From: Lagopus muta
Taxonomy: Eukaryota; Chordata; Aves; Galliformes; Phasianidae
Length of the DNA stretch: 64,000 nucleotides
NCBI RefSeq assembly: GCF_023343835.1
Contig: NC_064433.1
Location: forward strand, 28,582,214-28,646,213
Reading direction: 5' to 3'
In this document: positions 48,801 through 62,799 of the stretch, piece by piece
Position numbering within the stretch: position 1 is the first letter of the stretch
Layout of the letters: each line of letters begins with the position of its first letter
Position numbers and translations under genes: made by a program
Notes under the pieces: generated by a model
The model's database searches: none
Told to the model about the DNA's origin: nothing
The model's input: the letters and a program-made list of their open reading frames with translations, nothing else

Positions 48801-51800
48801 CATAGACACAGGTGTAACACTGAAGACATGATGTATGCCATCGTCAACAGGTGTCAGCATGCTGAATCTAGCTTAGAGTTGGTTGCACCTTCCCAATTAC
48901 AGCAAGTTGGCTGGCATTCCTTTCTTTGCATGAAAGAATTGTGTGAATAGATGGCTGTGTTTGTGGAGAATGAATAGGTAAACTACCTACAGAGTTCAGG
49001 GAAAGGAGGAAGAAAATTATGACATTAAGCAAGCAACAGGTTAGTCTATTTGGAAATGCTTGCTAAGAACAAGTTTTTTCCCTCCTTAGCCTGTTGTGCT
49101 GCAGATATGCTGTGACTGTACCCTCTATCCTTTCCAGTGTAACTATGTGTTTAGCATTATAGATCCACTCCTAGGCCTCCTAATTTGAGGACTACAGCTA
49201 CTAACAGAGATATAGTCAGCAGGCTGTCTGTCCTGCAGCTGTTTTTCAGCTGTTCTTTTGCACTGGTTTGGCTGTTGCCAGCAGGATCTTGATTAGCGTA
49301 TGAATTCTGCTAAAATTACAGCTTCCACATTTAATTAAAATTGATTACTGCTTCAAGAGCTACTTAATGAAAGGGAAAAATCATGAGCTATAAGGCTCAC
49401 GAAGAACTACGTGTCCTTCTTACAGACAGCATTGCTAACAGTGAACAGAAAAACTGTTCCCTTTAAGTTGGAGCTTAAGGGTTTTATTTTTCTTTTCAGC
49501 CTGTCAGATTTGAGCCTTTAAAGTTAGGCTGAAAGAATGTGTTTATTTTTCTTGTAGAACTTCAAATCTCTTGTATTAAACAAACATATTAAACTTGAGG
49601 CAGTTTCACATGGTGAACTTCTTGAATTATCAGCAGAGCAGTAGGAAAGATCTCCATTCCTGTCCTGATAACAGTGATAGATGGGAGACCCTAAAGAAAT
49701 GCCTATTATCTATCTTCCTCTTTTTGTCAAAGAAACAGAGTGCCCCAGGTCGACTCTGGAAGTTAAGAACAAAGCAAAAAGCAATTAACTATTCATTATT
49801 TGTGCTTGAAAAAATAATCTGCAATTTTTTTGACAGAAGAAAAATGCATTTAAAAACAGTGCTCAGAATGCAAACCTAGTTGTCGTATATTATGTTAATT
49901 GTTTTGAGTGAGGGAACAGGAGGGGAATATAAACTTGTCTGTATAAGTTCGGTTATTTTGCAGAAAGATTTATTGCCAGGTAATCTTCCATGAATCATCA
50001 CGGGTTTATAAATAATAAAATTAAATAAATGAGAAGGTTTGGTTGCCAGAAAAGCAGTGAAGTGAGGAACTGGCCATTAAATTCATTACAGTTTGAACTA
50101 GAAGATTTATAAAGAAACTCCTAGTATATCTTTTAAAATTCCGTGCAGAATTGTTGGTTTAGTACCCACAGTAACAACATTTTGCAGAAGGCTAGAAATC
50201 CAGCCAAGTAATGCTTAGAGTAACAACATGTGTTCATGCACGACAGTAATAGCGTGACAGAATTCACTTGATGAGTTTTCCTCTATCTGCACTGTGCCAT
50301 AAGCTGCCTCTTGTTTTCAGTGGAACTGGAGAACTTATTCCCCAAGTCCATTTTATTTCAGTTTTGAATAAAAGATTTTGAAGACGGAACAATAAGCAGC
50401 AGCATCTGTGTCCAACCCCCTTCATCAATAATTTCCATTTTGTGTATCTCTGAAAGGATTAAAACGATGGGAAAATAAAAGTTACATTAACAGAGGCAGA
50501 TCACATAATACGTGGTTCATCTGTGCTGAACTTCTTAAAAAGCTACAGGTGACTGTGAAGGATATGCTCCCCTGAAGTGATTTGCTACTGTCTGGTATAG
50601 ATTTAACTGGTTCCCCTTTCAGAATCAGATCTTTAAGTTTATTTTATCACAGCTGCACTCTACAAAAATGGGAGTTTTTCTGGAAATGACACGTGAATAT
50701 TTGGTTTATAAGAACCACGTGAGTCCACATCTTGTGAATATAAAGAATTAATAACTTCTGTAAGGATATCCTGATAAAAGGCAAACGTGCAGACATGTTT
50801 AGATTGAAGGGTATGGATGGTATTTGAACTCTAAGCATTTCCCAACACTGGGATGGCGCAGACAGCTGGGTTCCACCTCTCCTCATCTGTAATGTAGCAA
50901 AGTAAGACTTAAGATGGCCCAAATTAACTAATACTTCTGTAGTCCACAACCTAGTAGGCAACTCTTGTGTCTTGACCCCGTGTGAAGCTGCTCTGCAGCT
51001 ACAGCTTGCAGGTGAGTGTAAGCAAGTCCCACATAAGTAGTGGGTGATTTTTAGAGGCCTTTGGTTTGCTCTGGATGATGGAAGCTTATCTTCAACCACT
51101 ACCTGGAAGGTTTCATTGTCTGTTGTAATATTCATCACCTTTCTTTATTCGCACCCATATGTAATTGTGAAGACAGCTTCTGTTGTCAAACTGAGAAGTT
51201 CCAAATGGAGCTACGCTGAGACACAGATTAAAAACGTCATAGTTATTCCGGTCTTGCAGGACTATGTTTGAATTACTTCTTCCAGCATTGGAAGAAATCT
51301 CCTTCACAGCACTAATCCACAGCAGACTCTTGATCTGCTCCCAAAGAGGAGAGGGGCTGTGTGTCCTGCAAGGCTGAGGGTGCTTTGCCAGACATTCAGG
51401 CAGTGTCATTTTACAATCTCTTACTGTGTTATTTCGCATTTGATGACTGAGAGGGGTACGGGAAGCATCCTGGACTCATAAAGCTTCAATAGCTTTTTAG
51501 CAGCATGAAAAAGTCAAGACAATTTAAATTTTAGAGACACCTCTAACTCTTCTGAAACTCTGCCCTTGTAATAAAGATTACTCTGGGGAATCCTGTGTAT
51601 TGCATTCACACATCTTTAAGGCATCAGGCAGTGCTGCAGCTGTGTGTGAGGAATTGCTTTCCGAACATGAAGTTAAAGAAGAGGCAGAGGAGGAGTAGTA
51701 AAATGTAAAATCTTGTGTATGTGGTCCTGAAGAAATCATGCTGAAGGGTTTCCTGGAAGAGAAGGTAACTTCACTAAGTGCAAAGGGCTATAAAGGACAC

Positions 51801-54800
51801 TTTCATATAATTTCCACTAATCTGCGTAGCACACACAAACTGTAATTACAACCAACATACAAATCTCTTGGGTAATGTTGTGGCATGCATAACATTACAT
51901 AAATACACTACTAATAAATTGGGTGTGGAAGTGAGATCTGGGGAGGAAAAAAAATATCTGAATTTATGAGGGAAGGGGGTGTGGATGTTGGTTATTTGAC
52001 ATAGGAGCAATGTGCTAATGAGGAGCTAAAATCTCCGAGGGCTCTATTCTTTCCTTCTACTAGTAAATTCATGCCCGTGGCAATAATTTGAGAGATCCTA
52101 GGATCTTAGCCTGAAATCGACTTGCCTTTTCCAGTTCTCTCATTACTGACTGTATGTGTGTGCCCTTTGTCATAAGGAGACTGAGATATCCTGCTGTATC
52201 TTGGACCTTTTTACCTGTTTGTTTTGGATCTAGATATTGTCAAAGTGTTCTGCTACTTCTGTAATGTCCTCAAAACATAGTGGTTATTGGTACCCATGGA
52301 AAAAATAGGTTTGTATCCTTTGGAGTTGATCATTGACTTTTTTTTTTTCTTAAACTTAGGACTAATCCAGTTCTTTAATCACTTGCCAGAGGATGTTTTA
52401 GGTGCTAGTCATGCCAATTTTTAATAACACCCTTGTTCTTTACTTGTGACAGCAAGTATGCCTATCTTTATTAGTCATGAAAAACTTAGGAACATCCTAG
52501 CAATTAATTCCTACTAATGCACATCCTGCCTTGCTCTTGCAGCACTCTGAGTGTACATGCTCATCCTAAATACTGTACAGGCTGCCAAAGGACACCAAGA
52601 TATTGATAATGTAGTAGCATAGAGTTATTACCAAAACCAAAAGGAGTTTTTTTGATAGCACTGTCAACATGCATATTGTACAACTACTGACTTTAGAATT
52701 GTTTTAATCCTATTTAAATCTAGCATGTTCTGCTGTGTTGTTGTTCCTATTTTGCCTGGACATTCTTCCAGGAACACGATAACAAACAAAAGACTTGATT
52801 TCAAGAAAAGAAATTTGTACATTCGTATCTTTGCTCCAACTGCATGAGATCTTGTAAAATCCCCCACCTTCCCCAGAGTTATACAGTCACAAATCCAGTC
52901 ATTTATTTTCAACTGTTGAAGTAATTGGTTAAAAAATGTTTTTCCCGTTCTCTAGTCATAATCTTTTATTTTTTTTTTTGTTTCTTCTTTTGTGTAGCAG
53001 AGGTGGGTGTGGAAACATTGTCTGCTGTTGCTGATCAAAGAAGTTCTGTCATCATGAAGTTCATGAAGTGTAGCAGTCAACAGTGAAGGGTCTCTGCACT
53101 GTGGCTAGCATAGCTTACAGCTCAGCTTTTAGGTACCATTGCACAGAAGAGTAATAAAAGTACTGGGGTGGTAAGGAGCCTACATAGTAAGCAGTGACAC
53201 AGCATTTGCACATTCCTTGTACTAAGCCTGTCCTAAAGTCCAGAAGTATGTTGTCTTTTGTCTGCTCTATTCTTCTTGTAGGAAGACAAACTTCTTTTAC
53301 TTACTCCTGCTAGTGAAATTAGCTAAATCTATAATGCAACAGTCTGCTCATCTTCCATCATTGCTTGGAGTTTTCTGTGTAGTAATAGCTTCCAGTTAAA
53401 GACAGTGGTGTTGTCCCTCTGCAGCCACAAAAAGTGCTTTCCAACTTGGGATGAAAAATGGCATCTGACTTGCTGTTACTGCTTGAAGATTAGGAGATAC
53501 AGTCTGCTGCAGTTCATTGGTTTTCTCATTTTCTTGAACCCGGAAGCTTTGGCAGAGCGTTTGTCCACCAGGACTGACCCTTCCCTGCACCACCTTTACT
53601 CCCGTGGCTTCATTTAATTTCTGTTATTTCACTCTCTTCAAAAATGCTAGCACTTTAGTGTTAGTTTCTGTAGTTTTCTGACCTCATACTGGAAAAAATA
53701 TATATTAATCTGCTAGTTATTATGTTCTGTCAGCTGCTAAGTCTCTGCAGTTTAGGATCTTGCTATTTTTTGCAATCTCTCTGGACATTCTGTCAAGCTG
53801 ACTGCTTATTCTAAAGGTGCTGTCTTTTTTCTCATTTCTCCCTATTTGGTTGTCCTGTTATCAATGCTCCTTATTCTTCTTACTGCAAGTAGTATAAATG
53901 CATTTTAGTATTATTTTTTTAAAAGTAATTGCTACACCTACATCAGAAATAAATGTTTGAAGGTCTGCAGAACAGCCATACCCTATGTACTGCATTCGTG
54001 CTGACAGTGGCATTTGGTTTCCACTGTGATATGTAGTGGCATCTCTGATGTTAAAGCGTTTCCCTTTATCCTTTCCATGGATGCATGAACTGTTGCTTTT
54101 ACCACTTTGTGAGTCCTTTCTTCCTTTTGTTTTTTTTTTTTTACAAGATGTCCCTAGCAGATTTTCAGCACTTGCTAATTAAACAGGTAAGCTTTTTCTG
54201 ATCATTGTAGCAGAGTGAGGAAAGAGTAGCCAAGATGTGGGAAAAGAAAGAGGAGTTTCTGGAGCTGTAGGAATATTTCATGAATTTGCCCCCTTCTAGG
54301 CCTGTCGTCTGAGTGACTGTGCTGCTGGAACATAGCAGTAATGAAGGTGATCCTACCTGGGATATACTAGTTCGTGGTCCCCTCCTTCTGGTATGGGAAG
54401 GGATGATGACATTTTCCTTCTCTGATCTGTTCTGGGAGCCTCTGGTTGCTGCTTCCCCCAAACTGGTGATTAGGGAAAGAGTTGTGCAGTTAGCTCCTGC
54501 ACTTGGTTGGAAAATGACACCTATCAGCTGAAAGACAATTAAAACCACCTCCTAGTTGCATAGCCATTTAGTCCATACCAGCATATTTGAGCCAGAAGGA
54601 TGGGCTCCCCTTACATGACAGCCCTCAAAGCGAGATGGGAACAAGTTGGAAAGAGTCCGTCCATGAAAAGAAGTTATTTCTGATTTATTCAATTCTCGAT
54701 GTGGTTATGGTGAAAATAAATAAGTTTGCATGGTGAGAGAGTGCCAGAGACAGAGTTAGAATGTGCTATGCTGGTGCATACGCAGGGTTAATCTCAAAGG

Positions 54801-56580
54801 GCTATGTGATGGAGGGACTTTATCAGTTTGAGAGGAGCTCTGGGAGCAGCAGAGAGGATTGCTGAGGACAAGGCAGCTCGCACAGCAGAAGGATATATGT
54901 GTGGCTGCATTTGTCCATGCAGCACAGAATTCAGAATATTTTAGAAATTTTGTGTAATTAAGGAACATTTCATTTTTCTTTCTTCCACCCACTCCATGAA
55001 CAACTAAACAGTCCCTGGCCACAACCACAGTGGTGATATGCTGATGTCTTTGGGATGAGAGACTGGAACAAGGCAGGAGTGCGGGGTTTGATCTGACCTC
55101 TTTCCCTCGCTGGGTGCCATCTGTATGGAAATCTTGACTTTCAGTACGTAAACACATGCAGTGGTCTGAAGGCACTTTACCATTAGAGTGTATATTTCTG
55201 TTGTTTTCTGCCTGTTCCCTGTCATATTTTCCAGACTGGTCCTTTGGGCTAACATGCTCAGATACTGTGGAAGGAAATCCTATGTGGATACAAGAGCTCA
55301 TAGAAATCTCTAATCTTTCTCACAGATGTTGTGATCTTTCAGGTTGTTTTATCCTGAACCATTATTCCTCTGTGTTCTGAGAGTTTCCCCTCTGCACCTT
55401 ACATGCATTATTGCCCATAACTCAGTGTTAATCCAACTTCCTACCTGTCATCCTTCTCACACGTTCACAAAAAGCTTAGCGAATTTTAGGAAAAAACAAG
55501 TTAAAAACTTTGTTGTAGTTATTTTTTTAAAGTTTCCATCTTATGACTTTCTAGTCTTTTTCCTTTTAAGCCTTTTGAAACATAACAGGTCATCACACGC
55601 AGAAGTTAGCTCCACTTGCAGCAACCTACTTTTCCTCCAAATCTTACCGAACTGCTCAAAAGTTATTCCCCAGAATAACATAGCAATAAATCTCCTTCAG
55701 AATCTACTAAGAGAAAATCTCACTTTGCTTGAATGAAATAACAAAAGATCCCTGGTCAGGATTTATCTCCTGGCAGAGTTTGGAGGCAGGCAAATGGGAT
55801 GCAGGGGTTCACTTTCTTCAGCAAAACGTGCAAAATGATGCTATTAGGCTGTTAATGAGTGTAGAGGCTATCTCAAGTTTTTCTTTCTAGGTAGCTTTCT
55901 GAGGAGAGTGTAGGCTGAGGCCGCAACTCCAAGTGGTGGTTGAGGGGCATCCCCATTGAGCAGCGTGCCTCCAACCACAAGGGCTACTGGTTGGCCAACA
56001 TGGGAGGTCAGGGCTAGGAGAGGAGTACGAAATGATGTGCTACATGCCAGAAAGTCCCTGCTTGTAGGGGCCAGATGTTCAAGAACTGCCTTGCTCAACC
56101 TGTGTATGCTGGTATCTGTTCCAAGCATATGTTGGGCCTTGTGTAATCCAGGTCACGTCATTTGGCAACTAAATAGCTGAGCACTTGTGTTTTCTGCAAC
56201 ACAGTCCTGTGCTTTAATCATTTTTCATCACTGTTCCTTTCATTACTGGCCAAATCTGTAGCTTAATTCCCTGTTGCAGTATTTCTAGTTCACATTTAAT
56301 AACTTTGTTTTCCCTTGTGAATGTGAATCAGTGGCCTTGTAGAGGCTTTGGGGCTCTTGCTGCAGTCATCTTAAAGCTTAAATTATTATCCCTGCTACTA
56401 CAAATAGGTAGTTTTTTAGTCAAATATTAAGCAAAGGACCTGAGTCCCTAAGCCCTGCCCATGATATAATGCTTCCCTCACTGTCAGAACAGCAGTGGTC
56501 TGGATCCTGCTGAAGGCCTCTGGCAAGCAGGTCTTCATTTCCTTTCCCATACTTGGCTTGATGGCAGCACAGTTACATCT

Positions 56581-56597
56581 GTATTTATTTATTTATT
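56581..56597. repeat. Short TTTA repeat
   Basis: About four TATT units in intron 3. Confidence 0.7.
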
Positions 56598-56773
56598 AAC
56601 TGTTAAAATCTGGATGTTTCATGAAATTTTGGTTTTGACCATGATACTTCACACAGATGGGTGTACAAACAGCATCCAGTGTTTATGAACACTTTCTCCG
56701 ATAGAAGCCTTTAAGGGTCTGTGGTTATTTGCAACAGCTGTGTTGTTTTTGTGAGGTGGTTTTTTCTTTTTTC

Positions 56774-56790
56774 TTTTTTTTTTTTTTTTT
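56774..56790. repeat. T17 homopolymer
   Basis: A run of 17 T preceded by interrupted T and C. Confidence 0.9.
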
Positions 56791-56992
56791 AAGAAAACTG
56801 TGTAATAAGGATTTTGCTAATTGAAAATCTCATTTTAACATAATACACTTGCAATAAGATTTATTGTATTGTAATGTAGGGTTTTTTCATCCAGAATCAT
56901 TTTGCCATTAGCAGAACTGACTTCTTCATACACACAGGATGAATGAAGGGGGAGAAGTGCCATAACCAGTGTAAAGAAGCTGAAAAAAGAAC

Positions 56993-57541
56993 ATGGGTCT
57001 TTTAGAGGAAGAAGCAATAAGTGTTGTTCTAGAAGAAACTCACTCAGAAAGTTTTGAATCCCATGGAGGAGCACAGACTGTAGCTCACAAGTTCAGGAGC
57101 TTGCGCAGTCTCTGGACGTTTCAGCTGCATGAGAGGCTGGCAGTGGTCCATTTGCTGAAAGATTTTACAGATGTGAGAGGCATGAGACTGTTGTTTTAGG
57201 CAGCCAATGTGAAACAGGAAATGACCTGTGTGAAGCAGGCAGTTAACAACAAAAGATGCAAGGGAGTTGTGCCTCTCTGGGACAACTGGTGGGATGTCAG
57301 TCTGAAAGGTGGCCTCATATTGTTCTGCTTTGACAGATTGTCACATCTGGCTTTTACATGTGATACAACTGAATTGCTAAAAACCTTAGGACAGTTTCGT
57401 AAGTGTAACTTCAAGCTGACAGGGGAAGGCCAAATACAGCTGTTTGGTAAGGAATTCAGAAGTCTTTCTACAGACTGTGATGAGATATGTCTACACGTGT
57501 TGTATTTTACTCGTGGTGTGGGGGAAGTTGTGCTGTGGTAG
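56993..57541 (+). other. Long frame interrupted by one in-frame TAG
   Basis: From the ATG at 56993 the frame is open for 68 codons to a TAG at 57197-57199. It then continues open in the same frame for another 113 codons to TAG at 57539-57541. Base composition is less AT-rich than in its neighbours. The conceptual product matches no family I know. It may be a decayed retrocopy or chance, and no poly(A) tail or target duplication was seen. Confidence 0.15.
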
Positions 57542-58917
57542 AACTAGTTTTCATATGGCTAGGTTTGATAGAACTTTTACAATCTCTGTAAATATTGTTG
57601 CATGTATGTATAAAGTCTTCAGGATAGAACCAATAATAAGCTACCTATGTAAAGCAATGTATGTAATATGAGTTAAAATAACTTTAAACAAATGTAGTGC
57701 TTAATTTAAGATTGGGTCTACTAGCTTAGACATTCTTACCTTATTTTATGCTGTCAAGTACATAGTGGTGATTGAGGTATTTTGTGTTAATGAGTGCATC
57801 ATGCGTTTTTTGGGTAACTGAAGTGGGTTGTAACACATTTGATAAGCCCAGTAGTTAGGTAAATATACTAACACAGGGAAGAAAACTTTGCATTCTGATG
57901 CAAAGGTGCAGCATAAACAAATCAAAAACCACAATGTTACTGCAGGAGAGGTGTGTGCTTCTGTTTGGAGTAGAAGAATTTGGAGAAATTTGAGGTAAGT
58001 GACCAAAATGACACAAAAGAAACCTCTGCAAAGCTATTTATCTCATAACAAATGTAACCCTAACCTGGATTTCATACTAATGTTCATTTGGTAATGAGCA
58101 GAAAGTGTTTATGCTTCACAGTTTAAATACCAAATGAGTTTACTTTGCATACTTTCTCCAGATATTTTGAAATGCTTCTTTGAAGTCAGATGTAAGTAAA
58201 AATACTGTTTTACTGTAGGCTTTTTATCTTCACTGTTTTGCATTTTAATCTTAGATGGCAAATCTTCCTTCATTCTCACTTGACACCAGTAAAACCGATC
58301 TCCTCCACAATACCTGATGGTAGATTCTCTCTTTGTAGCGCTTGGAATGCACTGCAGACAGTCCTTACCTTTGTTCATTAACAGTTTGCTAATAAGAAAA
58401 GCTGCTGCTAAGAGAGTATCAAGGGAAAATCATGATGTCACATGGAATCCATAAAGCAGTGTGAATTGCTTTCACCCACAAATGTGAGTCTGCAGGTCCA
58501 ACAACCTCTGTTGTTATCTTACTGTATTCTCTTCTGTTGTAGTGTTTAAATTGATCTGGTTCTATGATTTTCATATCCAATTCATGTTTAGTCGTCTTTT
58601 TTCTCTAAGAGTTATCTAAATTAAAACTGAAAATCTCATTTAAAAAATACTCAGAACAGAAATTCAAAGTATTAATTTGCGAAGCAGGCAGACTAACCAA
58701 ATATTCTCCCGTCAAGCAGGTGGTAAGCTTTCTTCCTTTTGATTTAGCAATCCAAACAAGGTATGTTTTTACATAAATTAAATTAAATTGACAAATCAAC
58801 AGTGATCCACACTCTCTGCACCAGCTTTAGAGATGTTTCTATACTTTCTGAACTGCTTCTCTAGAAAACTCATGTGGTGCTTGTTCCTGTTGCAAAGCTT
58901 CACTTCATTGAACTGCA

Positions 58918-59413
58918 TCAGTACAAGAAAGACATTGAGATTTTGGAAAGGGTCCAGAGGAGGACAACTAAGATGATCAGGGGGCTGGAGCACCTCCCCT
59001 ATGAGGACAGGCTGAGGGAGTTGGGCTTGTTCAGCCTGGAGAAGAGAAGGCTGCGGGGTGACCTCATTGCAGCCTATCAATACCTGAAGGGAACCTACAC
59101 CCAGGAGGGGAGTAAACTCTTCAAAAGGGCTGACAACAGCAGGACTAGGGGAAATGGTTTTAAGTTGAAGGAGGGAAGATTTAGGTTGGATGTTAGGGGG
59201 AAGTTCTTTACTAGGAGAGTGGTTAGGCCCTGGAACGGGCTGCCCAGGGAGGTTGTGGATGCCCCGTCCTTGGACGTGTTTAAGGCCAGGTTGGACGGGG
59301 TCCTGGGCAACCTGATCTGAATATGTATGTTTGGTGGCCCTGCTAGGCAGGGGGGTTGGAGCTACATGATCCTTGAGGTCCCTTCCAACCCAGGTGATTC
59401 TGTGATTCTGTGA
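58918..59413 (+). mobile_element. Young CR1 LINE, longer 3' end with intact C-terminal frame
   Basis: About 496 bp of CR1 in sense orientation. It encodes an uninterrupted stretch of the ORF2 C-terminus (about 134 codons): [19 protein letters not shown], the [19 protein letters not shown] segment, and then [17 protein letters not shown] through to LDGVLGNLI and stop. It ends in two ATTCTGTG octamers. The endonuclease and reverse-transcriptase catalytic parts are absent (5' truncation near 58,918), so it is immobile on its own. The intact frame and about 97 % identity to the 43.7-kb copy show recent insertion. Confidence 0.93.
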
Positions 59414-59445
59414 TCTATCTCATTAGCTGTACTACAGTTATTGGT

Positions 59446-59479
59446 AATTTATTTATCTATTTATTTATTTATTTATTTT
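59446..59479. repeat. TTTA tetranucleotide repeat
   Basis: About seven TTTA units, about 35 bp after the CR1 tail. CR1 ends do not usually seed such repeats, so it is probably independent. Confidence 0.85.
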
Positions 59480-62384
59480 CTGGGCCCTTATTCCTGAACT
59501 TCATTTGTTACCCTAGATATTGTACTACACAAGGTCAGAATCTGTACAATGTGATGGTAGCTGCCAGAGCATGGCTTACTATAACTGTTCTTAGCTTTCT
59601 GGAGTTTTCAGAGTAAAGTCAGCCAGTTAAAGTACACCTTGTTAAATAGTTTAAGGAAATGTATCCTGTATGGCTTTAACTCAAAGACACAGTGATGAGT
59701 CTTTTTCTCTTGTTATGATAACTGTAGAAGTGCACTAGTGGTACATTAGGCAGAGTTAGCTTGCAGTTTACCTTTTAGTCACTAACTTTTCTTAACTTAC
59801 TTTATGTGTTCACTACAGAAAAAAAAATGTTGTGGATCAAGTATGTTATAAGCAGTTTAAGCAGTGTTATCAGTGCAGAATTATCGAGCAGTCTGAACAC
59901 ATTAATGTTTTTCTTTAAGAATTAAGAAGTCTGATTTTATCATAGCAAATTTCTTCCAACTGTATGAAATAAGTAACAGCACACTTCAGGCTTCTGTATC
60001 TTGCACAGTCCTATCCACGTTAAAGGACTCTGTTTGTCATCAGACTTTCATATTTCTGACATTCATTGGAAAATGCAGTTAATCAAATGCCAGGCCCTTG
60101 ACTTAGATCATCAGCATTCGTGGTTATGTCATACCATACCATGTCAATTTCCTCCAGCTATTGCATATTTTCCCAATATTCAGTAGCTGCAATGCCAAAG
60201 GAGGTCAGCAGATGAGCTTTCGCTTCTCCTTGAACTGGGAAAATAAATAAGAAAAACTGATTGTTTCCTGGGAGTTAGAACTGCAAGAGTTAAATAAAAA
60301 TTGAGGTGATTAACTTATTTTACGCCATTATAAAATGGTATAAAATGCAACATGATTGTTTTTAAATGTTGCTAAGCTTCAAAAATGTAATTTTTGCATT
60401 CTTATTTGAGCATTATATTTTCTGATAAAAAAAAAGGTCAGTTCCCTCTTTGCAATATTAAGAAACACACACTTGCTGTTTGCTTTTTTTTTTTTTTCAT
60501 GCCCATCTCCTCTAAGACTGGTAGTTTCGTGCTCAGAAACTTCTGATTCAGTCTTTCCTCTTTCTTCTGAATTAAATTCTAACATGTCACGCCATGCGTC
60601 CATAAGAGCACGTCTGAAATTCCTGGAGTGGTTGGAGGGTTAAGCCATGGCCCGCATAAACAAACTTGCTGTCTCTTCAGTTTCGTGCCTATAAGTCATT
60701 TTACCAGTTGACTTATCTGCCATCTGAACTCACTTGTTCTTTTTTTGCATATGTCACCAGAACAAGGGCTGATATTCTTAGGCAGAAATTGAACCTGCCA
60801 GGGTTCATGAAGAAGAATCAACACAAACAAGGATAAGCAGCTGTAATTTTCTGTTTGTCAATATTGCACTTGAAAGAAATATTTTGCAGCATGATGATAC
60901 AGATGATAAATGACTGTTTGCTGCATTGTACTGCATTATCTTCATGAACTGACACATTAATGGGAATTTGTAACCTGAAGGCAAGCTGCTAAGGAAAACA
61001 AAGTTGTTGAATGAATGTGCTCTAGACAGTCAAGTCTTTTCATATGTAATTTGAAGGTGTACCAAAAGTGCTGACAAAAACAATGTGATGAATTGACTCC
61101 TGTGTCTCAGAATTTGTGCTCAGTGGGTGTGTCTAGAAAGAGTTATTTCTAGGAGTGTCTGAAGATGGGACCAATTACTGGTGTTACACTAACTGATTTC
61201 ATCATGGAAAAGCTAATGATATGAATTCACAGCCAAGTTATCTGCAGTCATTACAGCCAACAAGAGAATAATCTTTATTAAGAAGCTGCAGTGAGTAGTG
61301 ATGCTGTTGGAACCCAGCAACAGGACACCAGTTCTCTTCTGTGGTGAGAGCCTTCCTGGTGTAAGGTCACTCTTAATTAGCATGTATTAGCTGGCAATTT
61401 TTCTAAAGTATCATTTCAGTGCATTAATATATTTTATTAATAATTGCAATAATTTTGGTGCATCCAGGAGCACCTTCACCTGTGAAAATATCTGAGTGAA
61501 CGCAACTGGCATATGTCCATTGGTCCTTGCTGAAAAAATGGTGGGAGGCAGGTCTTTTGGAGGAGGCTATGGTGTGTTTCTCAAAGTAAAAGAAAGGAAT
61601 GCATCCTTTGCTGCTCTTTTTATCTCTCCGAAGGTTGAAGTTGCTGAAAATTCAAGCTTGTGTTTTCTCTATCATATTTGAGCAAACCAGTTCTATCTCT
61701 GTTGTGAATAATACTTTCTGAAAATACATATGTTTATGTATATTTTAAAAAAATTAGAAGTTGGAAAACATCAGTTGTATCAGAGCAAAGCCTTTTACCT
61801 GTAGTGAAGTTGTACAAATTTTGACTAGGGATATTACAAGTTTTCCCCAAACCTGTAGCTGATCAACTCTTTTATTCACACGGTCAAAATCTGCTGGCAG
61901 ACTTTTTTTTTCCTTCTTTGCAATGCGTAGAACAACACTTCAGAACATACAAAACAAAAATGACAAAAATAATAATAATCTCTTTGCTTGTAGCTGACCA
62001 AGCAGTCATCAAACCTGTGCTTCTTTGCCTCACCTTCTTTTCTCAAAGATGACAGACCCTAAATCTATCATGTGAACTTTAACTACTACCAGAAGAAAAC
62101 ATTAATAGAAAGCTGATGTTACTGTAGGAAATACCAGAGCGTACAGTACTTGAATAATGTTGGAACTTTCAGGGATAATAAATACATTAACACTTCTTCA
62201 TTGTTGATGATAAAACCTACCTGCTTGGGCACATCACAGCTTGTGAGCCCCAGAGCGCCTTTCCTGGGACGATGAGGTATATTGGGTGCGGAGAGACTTA
62301 TATTGCTAGTCACGATTTTTCCATCAAACGTGTCTGCTTTCTTTTTGCTTCCTTCATATTTTGTTGGGATAAACATGAAAAAGA

Positions 62385-62414
62385 AGAAAAAACAAAACAA
62401 AACAAAACAACAAC
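62385..62414. repeat. AAAAC pentanucleotide repeat
   Basis: About four AAAAC units following an A-rich stretch. Confidence 0.85.
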
Positions 62415-62780
62415 CCACAAAAAAGCAGTCTGCAGGAAGCTTTAAGATTACCGAATGTATATATCCTTGTCTTTACTCAGAATGGAATGTGAGCTTTAAA
62501 AGCCTCTTCACCATTGTCAAACCCACTTCATGTGACTGAATCCATTGAAACAAGTTTTACCACATAGATCTGTGCATCTCTGGCTTGCTTACTGGAATGC
62601 CCAAGAACTGTTTGAATGCATAGTTTATCATAATTTTGGTGGAATTGAATTTGTGTCTTAGTGTGTTCTTTACAGCAGTTTCTGAATTACCAACTGCCTG
62701 TGCCTTTTGGTAACAAGAAGCTGAAATAGTTTGGGAAATGAGAAATATTTGTCTTTAATTGTTAAGGTTATTGTCTCTGA

Positions 62781-62799
62781 TTTTTTTTTTTTTTTTTTT
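62781..62799. repeat. T19 homopolymer
   Basis: A run of 19 T in intron 3. Confidence 0.9.

Noticed and set aside
54756..55301. 181-codon minus-strand frame
   Set aside because: Compatible with chance; no hydrophobic, zinc-binding or other recognisable motif.
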